NCBI GenBank assembly: GCA_013398275.1
Contig: VZSE01002505.1
Location: 392,682-456,681, forward strand
Origin: Promerops cafer
Lineage: Eukaryota; Chordata; Aves; Passeriformes; Nectariniidae
DNA: 64,000 bases
Reading direction: 5' to 3'
Below, one piece after another: positions 52,871 to 64,000 of this stretch; position 1 is the stretch's first letter, and each line of letters starts with the position of its first letter. Both the position numbers and the translations under genes were made by a program. Under the pieces are notes generated by a model that worked only from the letters and a program-made list of their open reading frames with translations, searched no databases and was not told the DNA's origin.

Positions 52871-53373
52871 AAGCTGCAAGTCCCAATACCACAGTGGTTT
52901 TGGGTGGGTTTTTTTCACAATTCCACACTGTTTATTTCTGAGTTTACTGATGCCATACCAGACATTAGGCTGAAGTTTTACAGAGAACTGTCCCAACAAA
53001 TTCCAAGAACTTTTCTACTCCATGACAATAGCTAAATTAGAGACCATTGCTATGAATTCTTTCTCACCATTGAATGTACTTTAGCTTGTCTTTATCAAAA
53101 CTGCATTTCATGCAAAATTTGAACATTCTAGTCACTCAGTACCATAAGCTCTGTCTGAAGCCCTTCACTATAAGCTTTAGATTTAGCTATTTGGAATTAC
53201 TTTAATTACTTTCTTTTACTCATCTGCAAGTCTCAAGCATTAAGTATTACACTTCCTTTTTTATTTTATATTTACAAGTTGAACAAAGACAAGGTCTGCA
53301 AAATTAATTTCTGGAGTCCATGCTACCAATTTTGCCCAAGAGCAGTGACCACTTGCACCCATCCTTTACCAGC

Positions 53374-53553
53374 AGGTCAAGAGAGGTGATTCCTTCTACT
53401 CTGCTCTCCTGAGACTTCACCTGGAGTACTCCATCCACCTCTGGGGACCCCAACATAGGAAGGACAACCCAATCTAGTGGAAGGTGTCCCTGCCCATGGA
53501 ACTAGAGGATCTTTAAGGTCCCTTCCAACCAAAATCATTCCATGATCCTATAA
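53374..53553 (+). mobile_element. CR1 LINE copy with an internal deletion
   Basis: The left part (CTACTCTGCTCTCCTGAGACTTCACCTGGAGTACTCC, CATCCACCTCTGGGGACCCCAACATAGGAAGGAC) belongs to the reverse transcriptase 3' region. It is joined directly to the extreme 3' end (GGATCTTTAAGGTCCCTTCCAACC, ATTCCATGATCCTATAAT). In the copy at 31098-31794 about 350-400 nt separate these parts. This indicates a deletion inside the copy. Confidence 0.85.
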
Positions 53554-54404
53554 TCTACACATAACTCTTGAGACTCTTACCATTAAACCAGGAACAGCTT
53601 AGATTCAGACATAAAAATTTGCTGCTAGTTAAGTTTGGCTAGACCATACTGACAAAAACCTTGGTCCATATGGTGCTTTGTACAACTACATTAAGATCAC
53701 TAAAGTCCAAAGCTCCTCTTAGTAATCATCAAATGCAAAAGAATAAAAAAAGATCCAGAGTCTTCATAAAACCATAAATGAAATCTAATACAATTTATGT
53801 TTTGGTCTCTGCAAATCTATTTTCTAAGCTTTAAGAGAACAGTTAAGACTAGGTAGGGAGTACATAACAGACAGTAAGTAATGAGGGTTTTCTACTGCTC
53901 ATTTCTAGACTTCATATGGGGACTTCTAAACAGAACTATATTCTGAGTCTTCTGCTTCAGAATTTCAAAGTATTTTATTAGTAGCCATGACTCTTCTTGT
54001 TTTCATATGAAGCAAAAAGATTTTTTGGGAGTCAGGGAGAAGAAGAAGAAAAGAAGTTAGGCATGGGAGACAATGCAACCCACAGACTTTATTATAACTT
54101 TAAGAACACTGGCTGAAAATAAGCAGAACACACACAACTCAGTTACAAAGAAAGATAGGAGATCCATGGAGTTTACTTTTCAGCATCCTATCCTTTACTA
54201 TCACAGCTTTGGGAAATGAAACATCTCCAAGGTCTTTTCCACAAGACAGAAATAATGGGTTGCAGACCAGTTAAGGCCTTTCTTTAAAAAATTATTATTG
54301 TTATTAATCCTTTAATCTGAATCTTACCTGTGGGTTTTCTAATTTCAAATAATGCTAAGCATATTCTCAAGAAAAAAACAGATTATGAAAACAAGAGTCT
54401 TCTG

Positions 54405-54461
54405 AGTTAGGCCTCTCAAATCCTACCTCACCGTAAGTTAGGCCTCTCAAATCCTACCTCA
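54405..54461. repeat. Perfect 26-nt tandem duplication, period 31
   Basis: AGTTAGGCCTCTCAAATCCT plus ACCTCA occurs at 54405-54430 and 54436-54461, separated by CCGTA. Perfect identity suggests a recent origin; it could be polymorphic. Confidence 0.96.
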
Positions 54462-57400
54462 TTTTTATTAGAATTAAGTATGGATGTAAATTGCCACCTT
54501 CTGTCTTCTACTAGGCTATCAGCAAAAAGAGCAGCTCTGATTATCAATAGCTATGTCTAGAGACTAGACCAGAGAACCCACATGTTTTGAACTGCAGTTT
54601 TCCAAAAAAGGCTATTTACTAAAACACTGGCCACATTTTTTTTAATTAAAAAAAAAGAAAGAAACCCATAAACAGTTTTGTAAGAATGCAAAAACATCTT
54701 ACAAGGTCAGAAAGACAGAATGCATGTTTTCTGAGTTCTTTTCAAGACCACTCTCTCACAAAAAATGAGTGACAGTCATGCCTCTTCCAAAAAGATGCCA
54801 TGGGGCAAAGGAGAACAAAATGATACAAACCAGCCTCCATGAGATTATTTTGTTAAATATGTATGATCTCATCTCTTTTAATAATAAACACTATAAACAA
54901 AATATTTGGAAAACACAGTGCTGAAACAACAACCTTACAAAAGCATCACAACTTGAACGGACGCTGTTTACTCAGTGGCAAACCTGGTATCATTATTTAT
55001 GCACGTTAATCAAACAGGAAAGAGAATCTTTTGAAAGAAGAGTTTTGAATTCCAAATCACAAACATGTGGCTCTCTATGGCTTTGTTTTCTTTTCAGTTG
55101 CCTGTAGCTGAAACAACACGCCACTTGCTCTGGCTGTCCTGCTGAACTGCAGAGCCATCGCAGCTGCGGGCTGAGGACATCCTACTGAGGGGCTTTGGGA
55201 TGTTCCAGCTCTCTCTGCTGCTTCCCTGCTGGAAAGAACCAACCCCTCAGGGCTGGGAAAGGGAACGTTCAGTGTCCCTACAAATGCAGGTGCCTCAGCT
55301 TGAAGCATTCTTACAGGTAGCTTGAGTCAAAACCTCAGCTCATGAGTGGGAGTAGCACAGAACTGGCACCAGTGTCTAAAATTGCTGCAGGGGCAGCTGC
55401 CTCCAGCTAAAGGGCAAATGTGAGACCTTCACAGGCATTATCTTAAGTCACTTTAGCAAAATGGACCAGAATTTATCACTGAAAATAAGCATTTCAGTTT
55501 TAGTCACTATAAAATACCCAAGGAAGAAATATTCCTCTGCAACACTTTGAACACTTGCATGGATTTCTAAACAAACTGAATATTTATTACCACAGAAAAC
55601 ATCCTTTTATTCTGTGTGTATTCCTTGTTATCTTATTTGTTTTGGAAATACCACAAAAAGCATTCATTCCAAACCTTGGGCTTTCTATCACTGCTAAAAC
55701 GTACTGATTATGAGAAACACGTGCTGATTAGCTTCCTATTTTGCAAAAGCAAGCAGTACCAGAAAGGCATAAAATAAGAATTATTCAATAATTGCACTTC
55801 TAAGAAATGTGGGGTGAATCCCAAAGGCAATGCTCAGGCAGCAGCTCTTCCCTCCCTTTGCAGGAAATTCCAACCTGTTCCTCAGCTGGAGCCAGGCACA
55901 ACCTATGGCTCAGACAGAGGCCCCAGGCTAAGATACTTCACAAAAAGCAAATTCTGCCTGGCAGCCCACTGAACAAAATACACTGAAGGGAAGAAATTCT
56001 CATAGACTGAAGATTCTAAGAACTTGCAGCCCAAAAGAGGAAGACTCTAAGTAGATTGAATTACCAAAAAAAATATGGGGAAAAATGTGGGTTTAAATCC
56101 ATGTTTTAGGAAGGCTTTTAAAATTGGTTTTATCACCAACTTTTCTTTGAAACCTTCTTTAAAAAATTCTGTATTCTTAAAAAATATCAAATCTACTATT
56201 CCTCTCTTCACAAACTATAAAACAAGAAGAAAGAAAATGGAAATCATCTTGTAGGTTCTACTAGAATGTTTTGTATTAAACCTAGTTTAAAAATAGCATA
56301 TACCAACAATATAGACCAGTAACAGCCCAGTCATCACAAGAGCTTCATAAAACTACTATGTGTGTTTCTGGGAAAATAGATGAATTATGAAGAAACAGCT
56401 CTGCAGGAACAAAGCATGTGGCTTTCTTCTATTTTTATGCAATTGCAATTCACATGTTTATGAAAAGCAGTCTGTGTAATAGAATTAAAAAACACAGCTT
56501 TCCTAATTTTTTTAAAAAGTACAGTATGCCCATTCAAGAATATTTCAAGAATTAAAATTCCATTACAGTTGAATTTATGACAAGATCACAACTTTGTCTT
56601 TTGAGTCTTGAGTATTTTGTTAGTCACACACACAGCTTAGTCTTACTGCCATTTAGGAATTAGATTTACAGTTCAGAGAACAATAGTCACAAAAAAGGAC
56701 AACCATCTTCATTTCTTCGTCCAAAGCAAAAATACACATTAAATGTACAAATTTAAACTGTGGAAGACTTCAACAACACGGTGGTCAAGCTAAAAGGTTT
56801 ACAGGGCTTTAATTGGTGCAGTTATAACAAACTAAGAAACAAGAGTGAGATGTTTGTCAGATCCACAAATAACTAACAGCTATAGGCATCACTAATGGTG
56901 CTCTACCTTCTTCTGTAACTATTTCCAATTATTTTTTACTTAAACAAACTAAATGCACCATATGAAGTCTCAGTGGTTGACATCTGTTTCCAACTCAATT
57001 ATTTCAGTAAAACTTCACACCAAATACCTTTTCTGCTTCCAAGAAATAAGACTGGGGAGAAAAAGAATTTTTTTGGCCTAAACTAAAATTCTACCAAACA
57101 CGCTTTTAGGCCCAAAATTCACAGAAGGGACAAAACCTGACCCTGGTGCTTGTGTGATGAATTGGAATTTGTTTATTTTAAGATGAAAATCACAAGAAAT
57201 CAGACTGAGTGGCCAAGAGGACTTCATCTCAGAAAACCACAGAGTAGATAAAGAGAGTTAAATGGATACTAAGAGCAAGAGGAGGAAGGAGAAAGTGAGA
57301 GAGATGATAAGGCAGAGATTCTTCTGAAGTAAACCTAGAAGACAAAAAGCATTCCAAAACACCAGAATGTGACAAATAGAGTAAGCAGGAGGAGTGGCCA

Positions 57401-59431
57401 ATGTCTTATGAAGAAGGGTTCCTAAAGCACAGGAAGTGACGTGCAGCCCACTACAGAGTCTGACAACACTCCACACTCCTGGCATCACCGTCTACAGCAG
57501 CTGGCAAAAGGAGCTCAACAAAACCCACTTTCCAAACACACAACCTGCCACAACTGAAGTCAAGGCTCCAGAAAGAAGAGCTGTCATCCCTTTTCATCCA
57601 CAAGTATCTGGGAAATCCTCTGCCAGAATGTCTCATCTTCCTTCCAGTTGCTATTCCAGCAGACCCAACTCGACACTCTGACATTTAAAAAAGACATTTT
57701 CTATCTTGCTGAAGATCGATCCAAGTGTCAGGTAATGGATTTGCTGGGGTTTCAAATCCTAGGAAACAACATATGAACCACGGTAAAAGGACATGATAAG
57801 GACATTATTCCTACCTTCTATTTTTTCTCCCTTGAATTTCTTTCTGAGTGACTGACTTTGTAAGCCCAGTAATATTCCTTTGTCTCTTTTTATCCAGTGA
57901 GGTCTCCCATGGTCCAATGGGGTTTTGCATGCATCTATCCTGAATTTGTATCCAAAATTATGATGAGTTTGTTTTTTCTGTCTCTTAGCTTTCCTCCACA
58001 ACAGCTACACACAACCCCAGACCATACTGTCACCCAGTACTGGTTCCAGCTGCAGGAGTGACAGCCCATCACTTAAATCCAGCTCAGTGGAAATTTTGTG
58101 GTTACTTTGACACCTTGAGCATAACACTACCAGAAAGGAAACAGAGAATTCAAGCTCTGTTCAATTATTGCATTTTTTTACAGTATTCAATTAGCAGAAG
58201 ATTGGAAACTGAGAATTGTAAACATTAGAGACATGAAATCATGATCTATCTAGTCACTAGCAGATAAGCAATAACCAGCATGTTCTTGGCTCAATGAGCA
58301 GGGATTTAAGCTGCCAAATCCCAATCAACACTAATTGGATTGTCCTTGACTTCAGAACATACCACTGACACCACAGAAGCAATTTATTTCAACAAACACA
58401 TATAAATGGAACACAATTCCCAAAACACCAAGCAGAAGAAAATTAATCTCATCAATACTGATAATGCTATTGTTAGAAATCATTTTTTTCACTCTATAAG
58501 CAAAGAGCCTGAAAGTCTCACGCTGCTGCAAAGAGGAGTAAGAGGAGAGATGAACCAAAGGAAAACCTCCTACTCACCAGTGTATATTTGCAGGATACAA
58601 CTTTCACTGACAGTTACAAAGGCTGAACTGTGAATCTGCTGTTACACATTTTACAAATGATTCCACAGTGACTGTGGTTTTCCTCTGTGAGTACCAGTAA
58701 CTGGGGAGGTAGCTGGTACTCTAAATTCATGTCAGAGAACTAGCACAGCAGTATAATTCTCCTCCTCACTGTTGTAGGACAAGACTGTTACGTTTGGGAC
58801 ACTGGAGAAGTTAAATGGCAGCCTCATTGCCCCTCCACTGAAAAAATTATGATTGTGGTTACAGAAGGCCACGGCTTACACAGTATTCAGGCTTGCATAA
58901 CAAACCATTTTCCACTAACAGGCTGCAGGAAAAGTGGCTTTTTGTCAGATAATCCACGAAATTAATCCAGGACAGAACAGGGGAGAGAGAGTTCCCTGAC
59001 TGCAATTTAGTCACAGAGATAGGAAATGCTACTTTCCTCCACATAATCTGTGTCCTCGTATTTCAGGACAAATGAAGATAGCTTACAGAGAAAAAAAAGC
59101 AGCCTCCATGGATATTTTAGTTTAAAATGAAAGGCTGAAAAAAAAGTATTTTTATTGTAGTTGTTATTATAATGGCAAGACTGAGCGAGTAAAGTCTGAA
59201 ATCCAAGTTCTTTAGAAATATTCATTACAGACATGTGAAGGAAAAATTTACAAAATCTCTGTTGATTTTAAGATTCCTCCAAAATGATAAATCCATAAAC
59301 CAAAATCAAAATAATTTTTTTTAGTCAACATTATGTACTAGAAGAAACTGCTTGAATATCTTTATGAATACATGCTACCAAAAAATACTGGGGGTCCTCC
59401 AAGCAGACTTTCAAGAGAGCTTTATCTCACC

Positions 59432-59520
59432 AAAAAAAAAAAAAAAACAAACCAAACAAAAAAAACAAACAAACAAACAAACAACAAACAAATACCACCA
59501 CAATCAAAACAAACAAAACC
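59432..59520. repeat. A15 plus (CAAA)n low-complexity tract
   Basis: A run of 15 A is followed by repeated CAAA/CAAACAAA units up to about 59520. It resembles a decayed poly(A) tail, but I see no recognisable retroposon body to its left. Open frames across it (up to 101 codons) are products of the simple repeat. Confidence 0.93.
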
Positions 59521-62500
59521 ACATGCAATGGAAATATTTTTTCCTCATTCTGTTTCAGCATAGTATTGTGGAATCTGTTGTAGTTGAAAAGTAAAGCACA
59601 AGGTTTGGAGGAAGAGATAATTTCATTTACTGGAGCAACTAATTTGTTTCCAAGGTTTTTGGGCTGCCATGCCCTACCCAGCCATAGCCACCTACAGCCA
59701 CCTCCTAGCAGTACACAGGCACACTTCTGCATTCTGCTCCAGTTCCAGCACTACACTTGATGCTTCATTCCACTACAGCTACAAGAATTCTCCTGCCACA
59801 ATAAGAAGGATTTTGTTTTCGTTGCTTTTTTAATCCCTTTGAGATTTCCCTGGATTGCATTTGAATCAAATTAAGCCGCAGCACAGATAAGAAAGCCACT
59901 GAAGTAACAGCTTTATTCCCTTATTTCTCTACATTTTCTGTTTTACAGGGATTGCATGCCATGGCATCAAGCAATTATCCACTCCTTATACACACACTAG
60001 ATCAGTGAAATGCCCAGCTATGAATATACAGCAAATACACCAGAAAATCCTCATGATATTGTGTTCTTCACAGGTAAAATCTGCTCACAGGAAGAAAAAT
60101 AAAAGAATCAGACAACTCCATTTAGAAATTTCTCTCACTCCATCAACAATCACTTGTCTTGTTTCAAAATCCTCTGAGATACGAAGCTATGTTACACAAT
60201 AAAGGCTTCCCTGAAGAGGAGTTGATAAAAATCAGAACAGAAACAACCACAACAGAGCCTACACATGTTATACCAGCATTTATCAGTTGTGACAACAGCC
60301 AAATAAAATTGCTATACTGTGGCAAGCCTTCTGTCCCACACATTGCAACTCCACACAGAACCAAGAACAAATCACTCCTCAGTCCTCTTAGAGCGACCAA
60401 ACCTCACAGAAAACATCTTGCTCCACCTCACAGGTTTTCTCCTTTAACTTCTGGGTACAAAACAGCATCCTACAGGAAAGCTGCTAAAGGTGTATGGGAT
60501 AATTAATCAAATCCAGTCTTTGGATCCTCTCTTCTTTATCCTTACCTTTCAGCTGCTGAGCTAAGGAAGACACAGAACGTTCTCTCTTTTACCTTTTCCA
60601 AGTACCTCTGTGTGTAAATTCTAGACACAGATTTATGATTAGGGCTTATACCAGCAAAACCAAAAACAAACAAAACAAAACAGGCATTTTCTCATGCCCT
60701 TCTGTGATCTTTGCAAACATCTGTGTTCTTCTAAATCCCATCCACATTCCATTATTCAGACATATTAAATGAGAATTTTTTGGTGAAGCACATCAAACAC
60801 ACTTCAAAATCCATGAAAAAATAAAATGCATGAACAGTAAGGCCTCCTGGGATTTCTCCTAGCTGTTAACCCAGAATGCCTACATTTGGTAGCACCTTTC
60901 AGAGACTTCTCTAAGTGCCTTTTGTAGCCAGTTATGTAACAGCTTTATATTGTACTGATGTGCTGGGGGAAAATGTGGTTGTCTACCTCAGCCAAGGTCC
61001 AGCTGAAGGCAAACTACACCAAGGTTGATTGCTTTATTCTGTTTATCACTGAAATCTTTCATGCTTTCACTGTTAGAACAAAAAAAAAAAAGGGTTTAGT
61101 AAAGCTGGGGGATTTATAAATCTGGTTTTTCCAACTCTGTCAGGACACTTAACATGCACTTCTGACAGTAGCTACTGCTGCTGCAGTTCTGAGCAGTGGC
61201 TCAGAACGAGTTCTTAAAATATACAACAGCCATTAAAACTATGATCCATCGAAGCTTTGTTTTATGGTGAGAGACACAGACTGAGCAACTTAAGAGGGAA
61301 TACACACCAGTGTACCTGAAACACAGAAAAAGCTGGGTGAATCAGGTCATTCCTAATGACACAAAGACTTCTCAACTCCTAAGTGCCTGCAATTCTACTG
61401 ACACTTGTCAACAGCAAAGCTCATTCTCTGCTCAGGCAGAGCCTCTGCATCTTGCCAAGCATGAATAAACTGCCTGTTAGGCAAATTATCCAAGGGCTCC
61501 CATTAGTATCCCTGGAGCATGTAGGAGACTAAGCCACCTCACTAACATCTTTGTGCCCAAGGCTCTGGGACCATTTAAGCTGATATAAACTCAGGGTGCA
61601 CTGATCTGTCTTTCAGCATGCTCCTGACCCTCCTTTATGCCAATACTGGCATTCATCTGACATCCTGGTGAGCCAACACTGTTTGAAAAATTAGCAGAAA
61701 AGTAATCCAAGGACAAGACAATATAGCAACACAGATAACACACCGAGCAAGAAAGGTCTTTTGGATGGGTCAGCATCCTAAAGCAAGCTGGAAACTGAAA
61801 GAAGATTTAACACAGCAGGAACAGCAGCACTAGGACTGCTGTAACATCAATTTACACAGGCCTAGACCAGAACAGGAATGGACTTTCCCATGCTTGATTC
61901 CCAAAGGACACACACACTGGTTTATTCGAGGACAATAAAACTGTTCACTTCCCCTGAAGACTATGCTGGATAAAAAACTTGTAGCATCAGCAACAAAGTT
62001 ATTTCAAAACAAGAAAAATCTACAAATCTGCTCCTAAATTGCATAAACGCTGCATTTTAGGTATTTACAGCAAACATTTTTTTTTAAGTAAAGCCAGAAA
62101 ATCAGCACCTTTACCACATTTTAAGGGGTACTGCAGATATTGGCACATGTAAATAAATCCATATAAGCAGTGAGGGGAGAGCCAGCAGACACAGTGGGGC
62201 TCTCCTGGGAGAGCAGTCATTACTATAAACACCCTCCCATATAAACCACAAGTGTTTATCATCCAAATGCTGCTGACACACAGGTTGAGGAAGGGTACAG
62301 CATTTTTGTTTGCTTGTTTACACAAAGCCCTTCCACAGATTATGCCTGGGGGGAAAAAAAAAAAGAAAAACACTACAAAATGTAATTACACTCAACATTA
62401 AAATTAAGCACATTAAAACCAAGACAGAGGGTAGCTGCAGATGAAAAAAAAAAAAATAGGAAAGGAAAAAAAGGAACATACTTAAAAATATAAAAGCTTC

Positions 62501-63737
62501 AAGGGTAGCTAGTCTATAATCCTAGAAATGTTTGTCCCTACTTTTCATATAGAAGGAAGCATAATAAATGCATCAAAAAACTACAGTTTTATAAGAAAAA
62601 TAAAGGTCAGTACTCCATGTATTATGGGATTGCATGTGGGGGTAAAGGAATTTGGAAAACAATGCATGCCTAGTCTTCAACAGAATGTTGTTCCTTCAAG
62701 CATTTTTCTTATGAAGCATTAAAGTAGCAACAAGTAATTTAAATAATAAAGTCTAAACAGTTACTTTCTGGGCATGACCTTTTTAAATTAAGGTTCAGGA
62801 GTTATTTCTGAATCTGCTTAATTTCACCCATGCAAGCAATTCTACCAAACTTCATGAAACAATTTATGTCTCATGTAACAGGAAGTTAAACACATAGTTA
62901 AATGCTACAGATGAAGACATCTTACACACATAAAGCTTTCCAATGCAATCTATAATTTCACTTCACCACTTCACCTACTCTGATTGATCATACCCATTAA
63001 GTAAGCAACCTACTTGCCTTGTCTTCTTAAAAGCAAATCTGGGCTTTTTGGCTGCTTCTTTGTTTTGATCTGGGTTCTCTCTACTTTGTCAGGGAAGATG
63101 CTCCAAACAGGAGAGAGGCAAAAGGGAAGGTCTTTATTTTTAAGATATAATGCTTCCCATTTTACACGGCTTGATTTTGACAGTACAATTAGGACAAACC
63201 TATTATCAAATGGGATGGGAGGGGGAACCAGGCTATAATTAATAGAATAATAATTGCAGAATAGTAAAATCCAAGAGACCCTTAGCAGAACTTTGTAAGA
63301 CACTGCATCTTTAAACACACAGATATAATAATTTCTCTAAAAATATTTCTTTTAAAAAAATCCCATAGTCTGAGTGTATTTGCTGCACTTTTTGAATGAA
63401 CAGATACAGAGTACACGCAATTGCTACTTCAAAGAATTACTCTGAGTAACAAACTTGACTGTTGTTTAGTTTATGCACAGTCAAATAAATTAGGGAACAT
63501 TCGACTGTTTAAAATATTGTTTATTAACAACATACATTCAAAGGATCGCTCTGAAATACCCAGAACAAACACATACCAGCTGACAATCACTTCATTTTCC
63601 AATCAGTTTAAACGCTGATTTGAGATCTCTGCAGCAACAAAGCTGGTATCATAACGGAGAGTTACGTAACACAAACCACTCTCTCTTTGCCCACAAAACG
63701 ACAGCAGATAACACCACTTCCCTTTCCCCGCAACACA

Positions 63738-64000
63738 CAGAACGTATCCCGAGGCTTCAGGAAAAGCTCCCATTCCTGCAGAGCCTCCCGGGTGCTACGG
63801 CGCTCCCCCGGGGGATACGCGGCACCGTTCAACAGGCGATGGATGAGCAGCGAGATGGGGCAAGCCCCGCTGCTCGCCGAGCCCCCCGCCAGCCTTTGTT
63901 CTCCCGGGAGCCGCGGCAGTCGCGCCCCAGCCGGCGGGACACAGGTGGGGCCACGGCGGGACCGGCCCTGCCCCGCGGCTCCGGCCGCCGGGCCCGGCAC
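63738..64000. promoter_or_regulatory. CpG island, probably at the SBF2 5' end
   Basis: The base composition changes abruptly near 63740. From about 63785 to the edge I count close to 29 CpG dinucleotides in roughly 215 bases, while the preceding kilobases have almost none. Runs such as CCGCGG, GGCGGGAC and CCGGCCGCCGGG are typical of a vertebrate housekeeping promoter or the start of a first intron. No TATA box is evident. No SBF2 exon 1 coding sequence is visible, so the island must extend to the right. It could alternatively be shared with a divergent plus-strand transcript. Confidence 0.85.

Larger units (their letters stand above)
53554..63737. other. SBF2: Intron 1 sequence, 10 kb next to the CpG island
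   Basis: Unique AT-rich DNA with the duplication at 54405 and the (CAAA)n tract at 59432. A GC-richer interval at 55098-55316 on the plus strand has splice-like borders but no open frame. I recognise no proximal regulatory motif with certainty. Confidence 0.6.
19513..64000 (-). other. SBF2: SBF2 intron 1 (3' part, probably most of it)
   Basis: Everything between exon 2 and the CpG-rich right edge reads as intron. I found no second SBF2 coding segment and no exon encoding the expected MARLADYF start. The interval holds CR1 copies, microsatellites and short duplications listed separately. It ends on the right in a CpG island, as the first bases of intron 1 usually do in birds. SBF2 genes are known to have very long first introns. 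The intron assignment is inference from the exon 2 anchor; a nested or antisense non-coding gene is not excluded. Confidence 0.75.

Noticed and set aside
59352..59732. Open frames on both strands over the (CAAA)n tract
   Set aside because: Simple-repeat translation (Lys/Gln/Asn/Thr or Phe/Leu/Val rich), not genes.
63662..64000. 112-codon minus-strand open frame through the CpG island to the window edge
   Set aside because: The translation is dominated by Gly, Ala, Pro and Arg from GC-rich DNA and does not resemble the SBF2 N-terminus or any family I know; stop codons are simply rare in such composition.
1..64000. Possible CRISPR array, tRNA, rRNA or bacterial-type system
   Set aside because: No regularly spaced repeats, cloverleaf or rRNA signature was seen, and the CR1-bearing intronic sequence is clearly of bird nuclear type.

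Overview
The window looks like bird nuclear DNA. It is mostly AT-rich, intron-like sequence with no dense gene layout. It is scattered with 5'-truncated CR1 LINE retrotransposons that keep the recognisable avian CR1 3' end (TTCCAACC...ATTCTATGATTCT-type), and it carries one fragment resembling a common avian endogenous-retrovirus LTR. I saw no bacterial-type operons, tRNA or rRNA genes, or CRISPR arrays. The species cannot be told from this sequence alone.

One stretch is securely coding: an 89-nt exon at 19424-19512 on the minus strand. It encodes 29 residues, including GLGKIIQRFPQKDWEDT followed by PFPQGIEL. This is the upstream DENN (uDENN) segment of SBF2 (SET-binding factor 2, also MTMR13), by protein-family knowledge coding exon 2 of that gene. 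The exon has a pyrimidine-rich acceptor and a consensus GTAAGT donor. Its first two bases complete a codon begun in exon 1.

I therefore read the layout on the minus strand, from right to left. The right edge (about 63738-64000) is a strong CpG island, probably the promoter-proximal start of SBF2 intron 1, with exon 1 (which should encode an MARLADYF-type start) just beyond the window. Bases 19513 to about 64000 are intron 1 (at least 44 kb). Then comes exon 2. Bases 1-19423 are the beginning of the next intron; the following exon (starting FCQPGGWQ in SBF2) was not found. The plus strand looks richer in A and C than in T and G throughout, as expected for a long minus-strand transcription unit.

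About eight clear CR1 copies (four per orientation), one probable LTR fragment, several microsatellites, an unusual 52-nt G/A homopolymer block at 29449-29500 and half a dozen short perfect tandem duplications decorate the introns. A CpG-enriched patch at about 18160-18760 lies 0.7 kb downstream of exon 2. Several minus-strand intervals combine good splice sites with an open frame; the best is 33437-33579. None matches SBF2, so I list them as things to test, not as genes. I found no convincing previously undescribed system here.
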